Below the pieces are notes generated by a model, which saw only the letters and a list, made by a program, of their open reading frames with translations, was not told the DNA's origin and did no database searches. The position numbers were made by a program, and so were the translations under genes. 24,386 nt of DNA. Origin: a virus. Each line of letters begins with the position of its first letter. Position 1 is the stretch's first letter. The stretch spans positions 1 to 24,386 of the IMG/VR virus record IMGVR_UViG_3300032291_000088; one strand, 5' to 3'. Positions 17,209 through 24,270 of this stretch are shown piece by piece.

Positions 17209-18257
17209 AAGTTGCCATATACACAATCGCACTGAATGAGAGCAAACACGTTGAACGCTGGTATGAATCAAGTCGAGGTGCTGACTACCACCTCATTGCC
17301 GATACCGGCTCAACAGATGACACAGTTGCCAGAGCTACCGCTTTGGGTATCAATGTTATACAAGTTGGGCTTTCACCATTTAGGTTTGATGATGCAAGGA
17401 ACGCATCTCTCACGGCACTGCCGCTAGACATTGACTATTGCATATCGTTAGATATGGATGAAGTAATGGTTGAGGGTTGGCGTGAAGAACTAGAGAAGGC
17501 TCACGCTGACGGAATCACCAGACCAGGTTACAGATTTATTTACGCTTGGACTGAGGATGGCAAGCCATCTGAGGAGATGACAGGCTTTAGAGTCCACGCC
17601 CGTAAGGGTTACAGGTGGAAGTATCCAATCCACGAAGTACCAGATCCTTATGGCATAGAGGAAACAAAGAAGTCTTACAACTTCCAGATCCACCACTTGC
17701 CTGATAACGAGAAGTCTCGTGGCCAGTACTTGCCAATGCTAGAGATGGCAGTAGCTGAAGATCCTAATAGTAGAAACCTTTACTATCTAGGTCGAGAATA
17801 CTTTTACAAAGGTAGGTTTGAGGACTCTCTACGTATACTAAAGGGTTACTTAGATATCAGTAAGTTCCCAGAGGAACGTGGCTATGCGCTTCGCTTGATG
17901 AGCAAGTGCGATCCAAAGATGGAAGAAGAATATCTGATCCGGTCTACCGAAGAATACGGTAGTCGAGAAGCAATACTTGCGTTAGCAAACTATTACTACC
18001 GAACCCAGAATTGGGATGAGTGTTTACTGGTATCTAACGCAGCGTTAACAGTGACAACTAAGTCACTTAACTTCTTATCAGAACATTGGGCGTGGGGCCA
18101 TATGCCTTACGACCTTATAGCAATAAGTAGCTGGCAACTGGGTGACTGGAAGACAGCATATGAGTACGGAAAGCAAGCAGTAGAGATAAGCCCAGATGAT
18201 GAACGACTGGTAAATAACCTGGCGTTTTATAAGGAGAAACTAGATGGCAACACTTAA
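17205..18257 (+). CDS. GT2-family glycosyltransferase with C-terminal TPR-like helices (350 aa)
   Basis: TTG start overlapping the previous TGA. The N-terminal GT-A domain has VAIYTIALNES (3-13), LIADTGSTDDT (30-40) for the nucleotide, RNASLT (65-70) and SLDMDE (81-86), whose DxD-type acidic residues hold metal and UDP- or GDP-sugar. The segment WKYPIHEVP near 158-166 is typical of this subgroup. Residues 185-350 form TPR-like helical hairpins (NSRNLYYLGREYFYKGRFED, ISSWQLGDWKTAYEYGKQAV). Glycosyltransferases with a TPR tail often act in a protein-modifying context. The paired GT25-like gene suggests a two-step modification of one substrate (inference). The last 14 bases overlap the next gene. 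Confidence 0.9.
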   Translation: MKVAIYTIALNESKHVERWYESSRGADYHLIADTGSTDDTVARATALGINVIQVGLSPFRFDDARNASLTALPLDIDYCISLDMDEVMVEGWREELEKAHADGITRPGYRFIYAWTEDGKPSEEMTGFRVHARKGYRWKYPIHEVPDPYGIEETKKSYNFQIHHLPDNEKSRGQYLPMLEMAVAEDPNSRNLYYLGREYFYKGRFEDSLRILKGYLDISKFPEERGYALRLMSKCDPKMEEEYLIRSTEEYGSREAILALANYYYRTQNWDECLLVSNAALTVTTKSLNFLSEHWAWGHMPYDLIAISSWQLGDWKTAYEYGKQAVEISPDDERLVNNLAFYKEKLDGNT

Positions 18258-19140
18258 CGATATGATTAGCGAAGTTCGTTCTTCGCTAGCCGGCTATACC
18301 TTGCGCCAAGATAGAATCTCTTATCTGACTAGCGCTATTACTACCACCGATACCGCAATCCAAATTGGCTCATCTAGTAACTTAGCCAAGGGCATCATTG
18401 AAATTGATAGTGAACTTATCTGGGTAGATAACTTCGATAAGCAGAACAATACAATGAACGCAGCTCCAGGCTTTGGTCGAGGTTATCAAGGCACATCTCC
18501 TTCACCTCACGCAGTTAATGCTCAGGTAATCCTTACTCCATCATTCCCACGTACTAACATTCAGCAAGCGATCAACGACACTATCGGATCCTTGTATCCT
18601 AAGTTGTGGGCAATCTACTCAACTACCTTTACCTTTAACGCATCTCAGACTACTTACCCACTACCAGATGACGCAGAGAATGTGCTCTATATGTCTTGGC
18701 AGACAACAGGTTCTAGCCGTGAGTGGCTACCTATTAAGCGTTGGCGCCAAGATCTAATGGCTAACGTTGCTACCTTTAATACACAAAAGACAATTAACAT
18801 TTACGAAAACGTACAACCTGGTAGAACTATTCAGGTTTGGTATGCCGCTAGCCCTCAGACAATGACCAGCGGTACTGATGACTTTGCAGCAGTTACCGGT
18901 CTACCGGAATCTTGCCGAGATGTAATCATCTACGGCGCAGCCTATCGTCTGCTCTCATTCATTGATCCAGGTCGTATCAACCTTACTTCTGCTGAATCAG
19001 ATCTTGCTGATAGCAAGGTACCAGGAGCTGCTGGTTCATCTAACTCACGTTATATCTATGCTCTATATCAACAGCGCTTACAAGATGAGTCGCTGAAGTT
19101 GTCAGACAAGTTCCCAATCCGACTCCACTACACCAAGTAA
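18244..19140 (+). CDS. Head-tail adaptor-like virion protein (298 aa)
   Basis: Start ATG 18244 has AAGGAG eight bases upstream inside the end of the previous gene. A helical N-terminus (TLNDMISEVRSSLAGYTLRQ) precedes a beta domain (31-97) with EIDSELIWVD, GFGRGYQGTSPSPHAVNAQV and then a segment TNIQQAINDTIGSLYPKLWA. The C-terminal half has beta strands (ASQTTYPLPDDAENVLYMSW, TIQVWYAASPQ) and closing helices (CRDVIIYGAAYRLLSFIDPG, YIYALYQQRLQDESLK). Helical bundle plus inserted beta domain, with a nozzle-like gene downstream, resembles podoviral adaptor proteins (T7 gp11 type in role). Sequence identity to that family is not claimed. Confidence 0.7.
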   Translation: MATLNDMISEVRSSLAGYTLRQDRISYLTSAITTTDTAIQIGSSSNLAKGIIEIDSELIWVDNFDKQNNTMNAAPGFGRGYQGTSPSPHAVNAQVILTPSFPRTNIQQAINDTIGSLYPKLWAIYSTTFTFNASQTTYPLPDDAENVLYMSWQTTGSSREWLPIKRWRQDLMANVATFNTQKTINIYENVQPGRTIQVWYAASPQTMTSGTDDFAAVTGLPESCRDVIIYGAAYRLLSFIDPGRINLTSAESDLADSKVPGAAGSSNSRYIYALYQQRLQDESLKLSDKFPIRLHYTK

Positions 19141-19149
19141 GGCAGGCCA

Positions 19150-20037
19150 ATGACTAGAAAATTCTCAACAACCAGCGTTTCAACTACGCTAAATGCTGGC
19201 ATCAACAGCAGTGCTACAAGCATTGTTGTAGCTACTGGTACAGGCGCTGCTCTTATGGGTGGAGTAACACTAGCGGCAGGTAACGTAGATTCATTTGGTG
19301 TAGCACTAGATGTAGATACTCAGAACGAAGAAATTGTCTGGGTTACACAAGTATCAGGTGACACACTTACTGTAGTCCGTGCCAGAGCTGGCACTTCTGC
19401 TATCTCTCACACTGCTGGCGCCACAGTCAAGCACGTCTTTACTGGAGATGACGCAACCTTCTTTACTACAGGTACAGCAACAGCTGATGCCGCAGTACCT
19501 AAGTCAACAGTTACCGCCAAGGGTGACTTGATTGTAGGTACAGCAAGCGGTGTAGTTGCCCGTCAAGCAGTAGGCGTTAATGATTATGTGCTCATAGCAG
19601 ATTCGGCTCAAACTAACGGAGTTAAGTGGGGGCCAGTTGCTAGCGCCGGTGGTGATGTAACGCTTACTGGTACTCAAACACTTACCAATAAGACTCTTAC
19701 TGCGCCAGTAATTACGTTAGGCGTTAACGCTCAGACTGGTACCACATACACAGTCTTGGCAGCAGATGCGGCTAACTTGATTACCGCGAATAACTCATCA
19801 GCGCAGACTTACTCGATTCCAACTAACGCAACAACTGCCTTTGCTATCGGAACCCAGATCAACATAATCCAAATCGGAACAGGACAAGTAACAGTATCGG
19901 CAGCAACACCAGGCACAACTACAGTGCTATCAACTGGTACCACTGCTGCTGCTCCTAAGACTCGTGCTCGTTACTCAGCGCTAACTTTGGTTAAAGCAGC
20001 AACCGATCTCTGGTATGTAATGGGTGATATTGCCTAA
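19150..20037 (+). CDS. Tail fibre or appendage protein (295 aa)
   Basis: Starts nine bases after the adaptor-like gene. Residues 11-98 form a beta domain similar in pattern to the one in that neighbour: NEEIVWVTQVSGDTLTVVRA then RAGTSAISHTAGATVKHVF. A short KGDLIVGTASGVVARQAVGV module (124-143) resembles one in the collagen fibre. The C-terminal part (TQINIIQIGTGQVTVSAATP, then LVKAATDLWYVMGDIA) is a beta-helical or trimeric fibre type that I have seen in environmental phages. It probably attaches to the adaptor region through its N-terminus and carries a fibre shaft. The stop forms TAATG with the next gene. Confidence 0.75.
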   Translation: MTRKFSTTSVSTTLNAGINSSATSIVVATGTGAALMGGVTLAAGNVDSFGVALDVDTQNEEIVWVTQVSGDTLTVVRARAGTSAISHTAGATVKHVFTGDDATFFTTGTATADAAVPKSTVTAKGDLIVGTASGVVARQAVGVNDYVLIADSAQTNGVKWGPVASAGGDVTLTGTQTLTNKTLTAPVITLGVNAQTGTTYTVLAADAANLITANNSSAQTYSIPTNATTAFAIGTQINIIQIGTGQVTVSAATPGTTTVLSTGTTAAAPKTRARYSALTLVKAATDLWYVMGDIA

Positions 20038-20912
20038 TGCCAATACTAGGAATTTTAGATTCTGCTAAGTCAGGCAACCTAGTTCCTAATGCGCCGACTA
20101 TCGGAACTGCTACCAATACTCCATCTGGTAGACCGTATAACAATGGCGCAGCTAGCGTAACCTTCACACCAGCAGCAAGCGGTCCAACTGCTACTTCATA
20201 CACAGTAACTTCATCTCCTGGTGGATACACAACTAATGCTGCGTCTTCACCTATTACAGTTACTGGGTTACAGTCTGGCACTGCCTACACCTTTACGGTG
20301 GTAGCAAATGGGGCTGGAGGCAACTCAAGTCCATCTAGTGCATCTAATTCTATTACCGCAACTACGGTGCCACAGGCACCTACTATGGGTGCTGTAAGCG
20401 TATCAAGTAGAACTGTAGTTTCAGTTCCTTATACTGATAACGCTAATGGTGGTTCAGCAATTACATCAAGAACCATTACTTCAAGCCCATCTATTTCTCT
20501 TAGCTATAGCGCTGGTTCATCACCTGTGGCAGTTACTGGTTCGTATGCTGCTAATCAAGCGTATAGCTTTACCATCACAGCAACTAACGCTAATGGAACT
20601 TCGGCAGCATCTGGTGCTAGCAACTCGGTAACACCTTATGTACCAATCGTTGCCACAATTACTAGCCTTACATTTACAAATACTGGATCAACTACCGGAA
20701 CTTTAAGTTGGACTGGTACCAATATAGATGTTTATTTATACACGGGAGATTCGTCAACCTATCCACCTCCATATAACTATGGAGCGTTTACTTCTAGCTG
20801 GCCAGGTAACTTAATCAATCTTGTATCTGGTAATTCTTATAGCGTAACTATAGATGTTAGATCAGTAGATGGTTTTGGCGGCTCACGTTCTTTAACATTC
20901 ACTAAACCGTAA
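20037..20912 (+). CDS. Fibronectin type III-like repeat protein (291 aa)
   Basis: Starts at a TAATG junction. Two tandem fibronectin-type III-like domains: the first around residues 18-105 (ATSYTVTSSPGGYTTNAASS, ITVTGLQSGTAYTFTVVANG), the second around 112-200 (VSVPYTDNANGGSAITSRTI, NQAYSFTITATNANGTSAAS). A third beta domain ends the protein (LTFTNTGSTTGTLSWTGTNI, NSYSVTIDVRSVDGFGGSRS). Ser/Thr/Gly-rich with few charged residues, as usual for surface-exposed Ig-like phage proteins. Likely role: spacer or weak glycan binding on a tail appendage. It has no enzymatic motif. Confidence 0.8.
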   Translation: MPILGILDSAKSGNLVPNAPTIGTATNTPSGRPYNNGAASVTFTPAASGPTATSYTVTSSPGGYTTNAASSPITVTGLQSGTAYTFTVVANGAGGNSSPSSASNSITATTVPQAPTMGAVSVSSRTVVSVPYTDNANGGSAITSRTITSSPSISLSYSAGSSPVAVTGSYAANQAYSFTITATNANGTSAASGASNSVTPYVPIVATITSLTFTNTGSTTGTLSWTGTNIDVYLYTGDSSTYPPPYNYGAFTSSWPGNLINLVSGNSYSVTIDVRSVDGFGGSRSLTFTKP

Positions 20913-20922
20913 GGAGTAAACA

Positions 20923-22893
20923 ATGGCCTATGGCGATGACATTACCGAGGGCATACCGTATGTGCTTTCCAATCCTGCGGGATCAACTAATTTTACAGCT
21001 ACTGGTGAAGCCTACGATATTGCTATCGCCGGTCTGCCGTTCTTCATTAGCCCATTAGATGACTCACCTTACCGCCGTGTAACGGCGCAGTACCGTAAGC
21101 AACAGATTGACCAGAGCCGTGAACCAGGCGAGCAGACGCTTACTGGTTGGTGGCTACGTTCTCAGTCTTCATTTCACAATGGCCAAGGCATCAAGTTCTT
21201 TGAGCCAGCTCAGGATGAATCGCTACGCTTTCAATATACAAACTCTAAAGGTTTAGATGTATGGACTAAGGGACAAGCAACACTATTAAAGTCTTGCGCT
21301 ACTACTCACTTAACTACTGGTGCTATCCAAGCCAACAAGCGTCCTGCGCAATTTATGCGTTCAATTACTTGGAGTGGCACTCAGGGAGTACTACTAGCCG
21401 ATGAGTATGACGTTGCTAAGATTGCAGCAGATGGCACTGTAACTTCATTTATCAATGGCACAGCTGGAACTGACTATCCAATCTACGCAATCTGTGATGA
21501 TGGAGTTTACGCTTATTACGTTACTAACCTAGTCCATACCGGAACTCCAAGATTAAGAGTGTATAAGAAGATACTAACTGCTGATAGTTCTGTATCACCT
21601 ACATTGATGTTTAGTGATAACGGTATAACCATAGTTAATGCAGTAATGGAATACACCAAAGAACGTATCATTATGTGCGTTAACGATAAGATCTATGAAT
21701 TTCCTAGCAACCAAGCAAGTATGCCTACAGCGGTTTATACACATAGAGATCAAGACCATATCTTTACTAGCATTACTTCATCTGGTACTGCTATCTATGT
21801 ATCAGGTTACAGCGGTATCCAATCTAATATCTATAAATTCACACTCGATACCACCACCGGTGCTATGCCTACCTTGGCTCAAGCAATTACCGCAGCTGAA
21901 CTACCAGTAGGTGAAACCACCTTTAAGATTTCCTATTACTTAGGCTATATGTCTATCGGCACAAACCTTGGTATGCGCGTAGCACAGGTATCAGATCAAG
22001 ATGGATCTATTGCCTATGGCCCATTGCTATTTGAGACCACACAGCCTGTCTATGACTTTGCCTTCCGTGATAAATACATTTGGGCAGCAACTGGCGTTGA
22101 TGGCCAAGTAGGTGTTACTCGTATCAACCTTGGCACTGAGATTGCCCCATTGGTCTTTGCCTATGCTTGGGATCTATATGATCCCGCTGACACGCTAGGC
22201 AATCGCACAACTGCTTCTGCCTTTATGGGAGATACTAACCGCCTAGCGTTTTGTAATTCTGGCAATGGCTCAGATGGCAAGATCTATGTTGAGTCAGCAA
22301 CAACATTACTAGCCAGTGGCTTTATGCGTACCGGTTTCATCCGTTACAACACACTTGAGAATAAGATCTTTAAGTTAATCCAACCACGCATTGACACCAG
22401 CAATGGTGCCTTTGGTATGGATTCTATTACTTCAGATGGAACTGTCTACAACATTGGTACATTTAGTCAAGGCGATGTAGTCCCTGAAGTAAACGTTAAC
22501 TACCCAGTAGGTGCGCAGCAGTACCTTGGATTTAGATTTACTATGTATCGCTCTAGTTTGGATTCTACTAAAGGGCCATTGTTTACTGGCTACCAGATCA
22601 AGGCGCTACCAGCTATCCCACGTCAGCGTTTAATTCAGTACCCAATAATGTGTTATGACCACGAGATGGATAAGTTCAACAACGAAGTTGGATATGAAGG
22701 CTCTGCCTATGTTCGTATGTCACAGTTAGAAACAGTAGAAAATGCTGGCGATACCATCAGAGTTGAAGACTTCAGAACTGGTGAATCTTATATTGGACTC
22801 ATCGAGGAGATGGACTTCATCAACAAAACCCCAACAGATAAGCGGTTCTCCGGTTTCGGTGGCTTGCTTCTAGTAACTATCCGGAGCGTGTGA
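20923..22893 (+). CDS. Tail nozzle-like beta-propeller protein (656 aa)
   Basis: Start ATG 20923 with AAGGAG seven bases upstream. The N-terminus (YGDDITEGIPYVLSNPAG, LPFFISPLDDSPYRRVTAQY) is followed by repeated four-strand, blade-like units (MRSITWSGTQGVLLADEYDV, YAICDDGVYAYYVTNLVHTG, HIFTSITSSGTAIYVSGYSG, DFAFRDKYIWAATGVDGQVG), a pattern of a beta-propeller. The C-terminal part (LGFRFTMYRSSLDSTKGPLF, SAYVRMSQLETVENAGDT) is beta sandwich. Podoviral nozzle proteins (T7 gp12, about 790 residues) have a propeller fold and follow the adaptor gene, as here. A distal tail or minor tail protein is the main alternative. It is the last large structural gene; its stop overlaps the lysis genes. Confidence 0.75.
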   Translation: MAYGDDITEGIPYVLSNPAGSTNFTATGEAYDIAIAGLPFFISPLDDSPYRRVTAQYRKQQIDQSREPGEQTLTGWWLRSQSSFHNGQGIKFFEPAQDESLRFQYTNSKGLDVWTKGQATLLKSCATTHLTTGAIQANKRPAQFMRSITWSGTQGVLLADEYDVAKIAADGTVTSFINGTAGTDYPIYAICDDGVYAYYVTNLVHTGTPRLRVYKKILTADSSVSPTLMFSDNGITIVNAVMEYTKERIIMCVNDKIYEFPSNQASMPTAVYTHRDQDHIFTSITSSGTAIYVSGYSGIQSNIYKFTLDTTTGAMPTLAQAITAAELPVGETTFKISYYLGYMSIGTNLGMRVAQVSDQDGSIAYGPLLFETTQPVYDFAFRDKYIWAATGVDGQVGVTRINLGTEIAPLVFAYAWDLYDPADTLGNRTTASAFMGDTNRLAFCNSGNGSDGKIYVESATTLLASGFMRTGFIRYNTLENKIFKLIQPRIDTSNGAFGMDSITSDGTVYNIGTFSQGDVVPEVNVNYPVGAQQYLGFRFTMYRSSLDSTKGPLFTGYQIKALPAIPRQRLIQYPIMCYDHEMDKFNNEVGYEGSAYVRMSQLETVENAGDTIRVEDFRTGESYIGLIEEMDFINKTPTDKRFSGFGGLLLVTIRSV

Positions 22894-23090
22894 TGCAGGC
22901 ACAAGACTATGCGACAGTAGCGTTAGCAGTATGTACAATTATTGGTGGCTTTGTTGGCGTTGTGCGCTGGCTAGTTAAGCATTACCTAACAGAACTTAAA
23001 CCCAATTCTGGATCAAGCCTCAAAGACTCCGTCATAAGACTGGAAGAAAAAGTTGAGATCCTTTACCAGATGATGATACAAAAGAAATGA
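22893..23090 (+). CDS. Small membrane protein, possible holin or lysis accessory (65 aa)
   Basis: I chose ATG 22893 (TGATG junction, GGAG upstream); a GTG at 22890 is the alternative. One hydrophobic segment near the N-terminus (YATVALAVCTIIGGFVGVV) is followed by a basic turn (RWLVKHYL) and a coiled-coil tail (LKDSVIRLEEKVEILYQMMI). A single membrane segment with a cytoplasmic helix resembles short lysis-accessory or holin-like proteins. Position before the endolysin supports a lysis role; the actual holin could be this or the 23579 protein. Confidence 0.7.
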   Translation: MQAQDYATVALAVCTIIGGFVGVVRWLVKHYLTELKPNSGSSLKDSVIRLEEKVEILYQMMIQKK

Positions 23091-23093
23091 GTA

Positions 23094-23579
23094 ATGATGT
23101 CTGCGATGATTGCCAAACGAGCCACACCTGCCGCTATTGCTGTCCTGCGACAAGCAACAGCACACTGTCCGAAGCGGAAGAAAGCTAGCGACGGACTGCT
23201 ACCTAGCAAAGCACACATATCTGCCAGCCCTAACAGCGATCACAATACTGGATACGCAGTAGATCTAACCCACGATGCCCTTGGCGGTATTGATTGTAAG
23301 AAGATATTCCAATACCTAAAGGGTGACAAGCGTGTTAAGTACTTGATCTTCCAAGGCAAGATCTGGTCAAGAGATCGTATGAATGAAGGAGACCGTGACT
23401 ACGACGGTTCCAATAAACACAATAAGCATCTACATATTTCTATTAACGATAAGTACGGTCACGATACTTCACCTTGGTTCCCCTGGTTAGGGAAGCCAAA
23501 GGTGATTTCTAAGGTAAAGGCTAAGGTACCTAAACCTTTACCTAAGAAGAAAGACGTCCCATCTCAGAAGGAGAACTAA
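23094..23579 (+). CDS. Endolysin, peptidase M15 family-like (161 aa)
   Basis: The core SDHNTGYAVDLTH (48-60) supplies His50 and Asp57, and KHLHISIND (111-119) supplies His112 and His114. Together they form the HxxGxAxD ... HxH zinc site of M15 (VanY/D,D- or L,D-carboxypeptidase-type) peptidases, which cut peptide cross-bridges of peptidoglycan. No signal peptide is visible, so a holin would be needed for release. The C-terminal 30 residues are Lys/Pro-rich (KVISKVKAKVPKPLPKKKD) and might bind the negatively charged wall. ATGs at 23094 and 23097 both precede MSAMIAK; I give the first. The gene shares its stop with the next start (TAATG). Confidence 0.9.
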   Translation: MMSAMIAKRATPAAIAVLRQATAHCPKRKKASDGLLPSKAHISASPNSDHNTGYAVDLTHDALGGIDCKKIFQYLKGDKRVKYLIFQGKIWSRDRMNEGDRDYDGSNKHNKHLHISINDKYGHDTSPWFPWLGKPKVISKVKAKVPKPLPKKKDVPSQKEN

Positions 23580-23767
23580 TGGATAAGAAACTACAAGCAA
23601 TGTTCGCTACGTATATGCGTGCGGGAATTGCATCTGTAATAGCACTATTCCTTGCCGGAGTGACAGATCCAAAGGCACTAGCAATGGCAGGTCTTGCTGC
23701 TATAGCAGGTCCACTGCTAAAAGCATTAGATCCAAAAGCCGCAGAGTTTGGTCGTGGGTCTAAGTAA
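23579..23767 (+). CDS. Holin-like small membrane protein (62 aa)
   Basis: ATG 23579 overlaps the endolysin stop, with AGAAGGAG before it. Two hydrophobic segments are separated by a short polar turn: AGIASVIALFLAG (about 15-27) and ALAMAGLAAIAGPLLKAL (33-50). The tail is charged (DPKAAEFGRGSK). Two membrane segments and a charged end in a 62-residue protein beside an endolysin is the usual form of a class II holin, which forms the inner-membrane lesion that lets the endolysin out. It is the last gene before the terminator. Confidence 0.8.
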   Translation: MDKKLQAMFATYMRAGIASVIALFLAGVTDPKALAMAGLAAIAGPLLKALDPKAAEFGRGSK

Positions 23768-23790
23768 CCCATAGCAACGCGAGGCAAAAG

Positions 23791-23827
23791 GCCCTCCACC
23801 CTCACGGGTGGGGGGCTTCTTTTTTTA
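23791..23827 (+). terminator. Intrinsic terminator of the late operon
   Basis: GCCCTCCACCC (23791-23801) pairs with GGGTGGGGGGC (23806-23816), eleven pairs with one G-T, around a TCAC loop, followed by a T-rich tail (TTCTTTTTTT). It begins 24 bases after the last lysis gene. On the minus strand the hairpin is followed by CTTTTG, so it might also stop the convergent gene weakly. Confidence 0.95.
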
Positions 23828-23892
23828 TGTCAAAAAGTTGGGCAGTTTAACATCGTACCCAGGATCAGCACTTGAGACGGGATATTGGATCC

Positions 23893-24201
23893 CTATTCTG
23901 CGTCAACGGGACACGGAATTGTTACTAGATTACCACAGCTAACACAGGTTCCGTCAAGGAAATACCAGACTAATTCGTGGTCTTCAAATGAAGCCATAAT
24001 GTTAAAGACTTGTGAGCCACAGGGACAAACGTGGACAGGTCCTAAAGCCCTGAGATCGGCTCCAAAAGGTTTTGGTAGGGTGTCTGTAATCTGTTTACGA
24101 CGTAGGATTTTGGGCAGCCTTGGTAGACGGAACCGCAGGGTTACTGTACTGTCACTATCGCAGCCCCCAAAGGGCTGCTCTGACTGTTTAATTCGCCTCA
24201 C
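23893..24201 (-). CDS. Zinc-ribbon-like phage protein, CPCGS ... CVSC (102 aa)
   Basis: On the minus strand, the C-terminal part shows HVCPCGSQVFNI and, about 25 residues later, GTCVSCGNLVTIPCPVD: two CxC/CxxC knuckles suited to bind one zinc. Between them lies an acidic and aromatic strand pair (FEDHELVWYFLD). The preceding segment LPKPFGADLRALGPVH is also of a type I have seen in actinobacteriophage proteins. The N-terminus is basic (RFRLPRLPKILRRKQI). GTG 24201 is the only plausible start and sits seven bases from a TACAAT box, so the mRNA may be leaderless. Likely role: nucleic-acid or protein binding, unassigned. It converges on the late terminator and diverges from the proteasome-like gene. 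Confidence 0.8.
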   Translation of the reverse strand: MRRIKQSEQPFGGCDSDSTVTLRFRLPRLPKILRRKQITDTLPKPFGADLRALGPVHVCPCGSQVFNIMASFEDHELVWYFLDGTCVSCGNLVTIPCPVDAE

Positions 24202-24208
24202 GGCTCAT

Positions 24209-24214
24209 ATTGTA
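24209..24214 (-). promoter_or_regulatory. -10 box of a leaderless promoter for the zinc-ribbon gene
   Basis: Read on the minus strand, TACAAT is separated by seven bases (ATGAGCC) from the GTG at 24201, so transcription would begin at or next to the start codon. There is no Shine-Dalgarno. No good -35 match is seen; -10-only promoters are frequent in Actinobacteria. Confidence 0.5.
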
Positions 24215-24226
24215 GCCAAACCAGTA

Positions 24227-24248
24227 GCGTGTCTCTGGTAAGACACGC
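24227..24248. promoter_or_regulatory. Palindrome centred between divergent promoters (putative operator)
   Basis: GCGTGTCT (24227-24234) and AGACACGC (24241-24248) are perfect inverted repeats with a six-base spacer CTGGTA. The centre (24237.5) is one base from the midpoint between the two -10 boxes and covers both expected -35 regions. It could bind a dimeric regulator. No T-run follows, so a terminator is unlikely. Confidence 0.6.
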
Positions 24249-24258
24249 CGATCTCTAG

Positions 24259-24264
24259 TATGAT
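24259..24264 (+). promoter_or_regulatory. -10 box of a leaderless promoter for the proteasome-like gene
   Basis: TATGAT matches the -10 consensus in five of six positions and ends six bases before ATG 24271, so the first transcribed base would be the A of the start codon. There is no ribosome site in the TTTAGT spacer or upstream. The -35 position (TGGTAA, 24236-24241) is poor and lies inside the palindrome. Confidence 0.55.
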
Positions 24265-24270
24265 TTTAGT

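Noticed and set aside
23885-24241. Plus-strand 118-residue ORF opposite the zinc-ribbon gene
   Set aside because: It has no ribosome site and a random composition, whereas the minus-strand frame encodes clear CPCGS and CVSC motifs.
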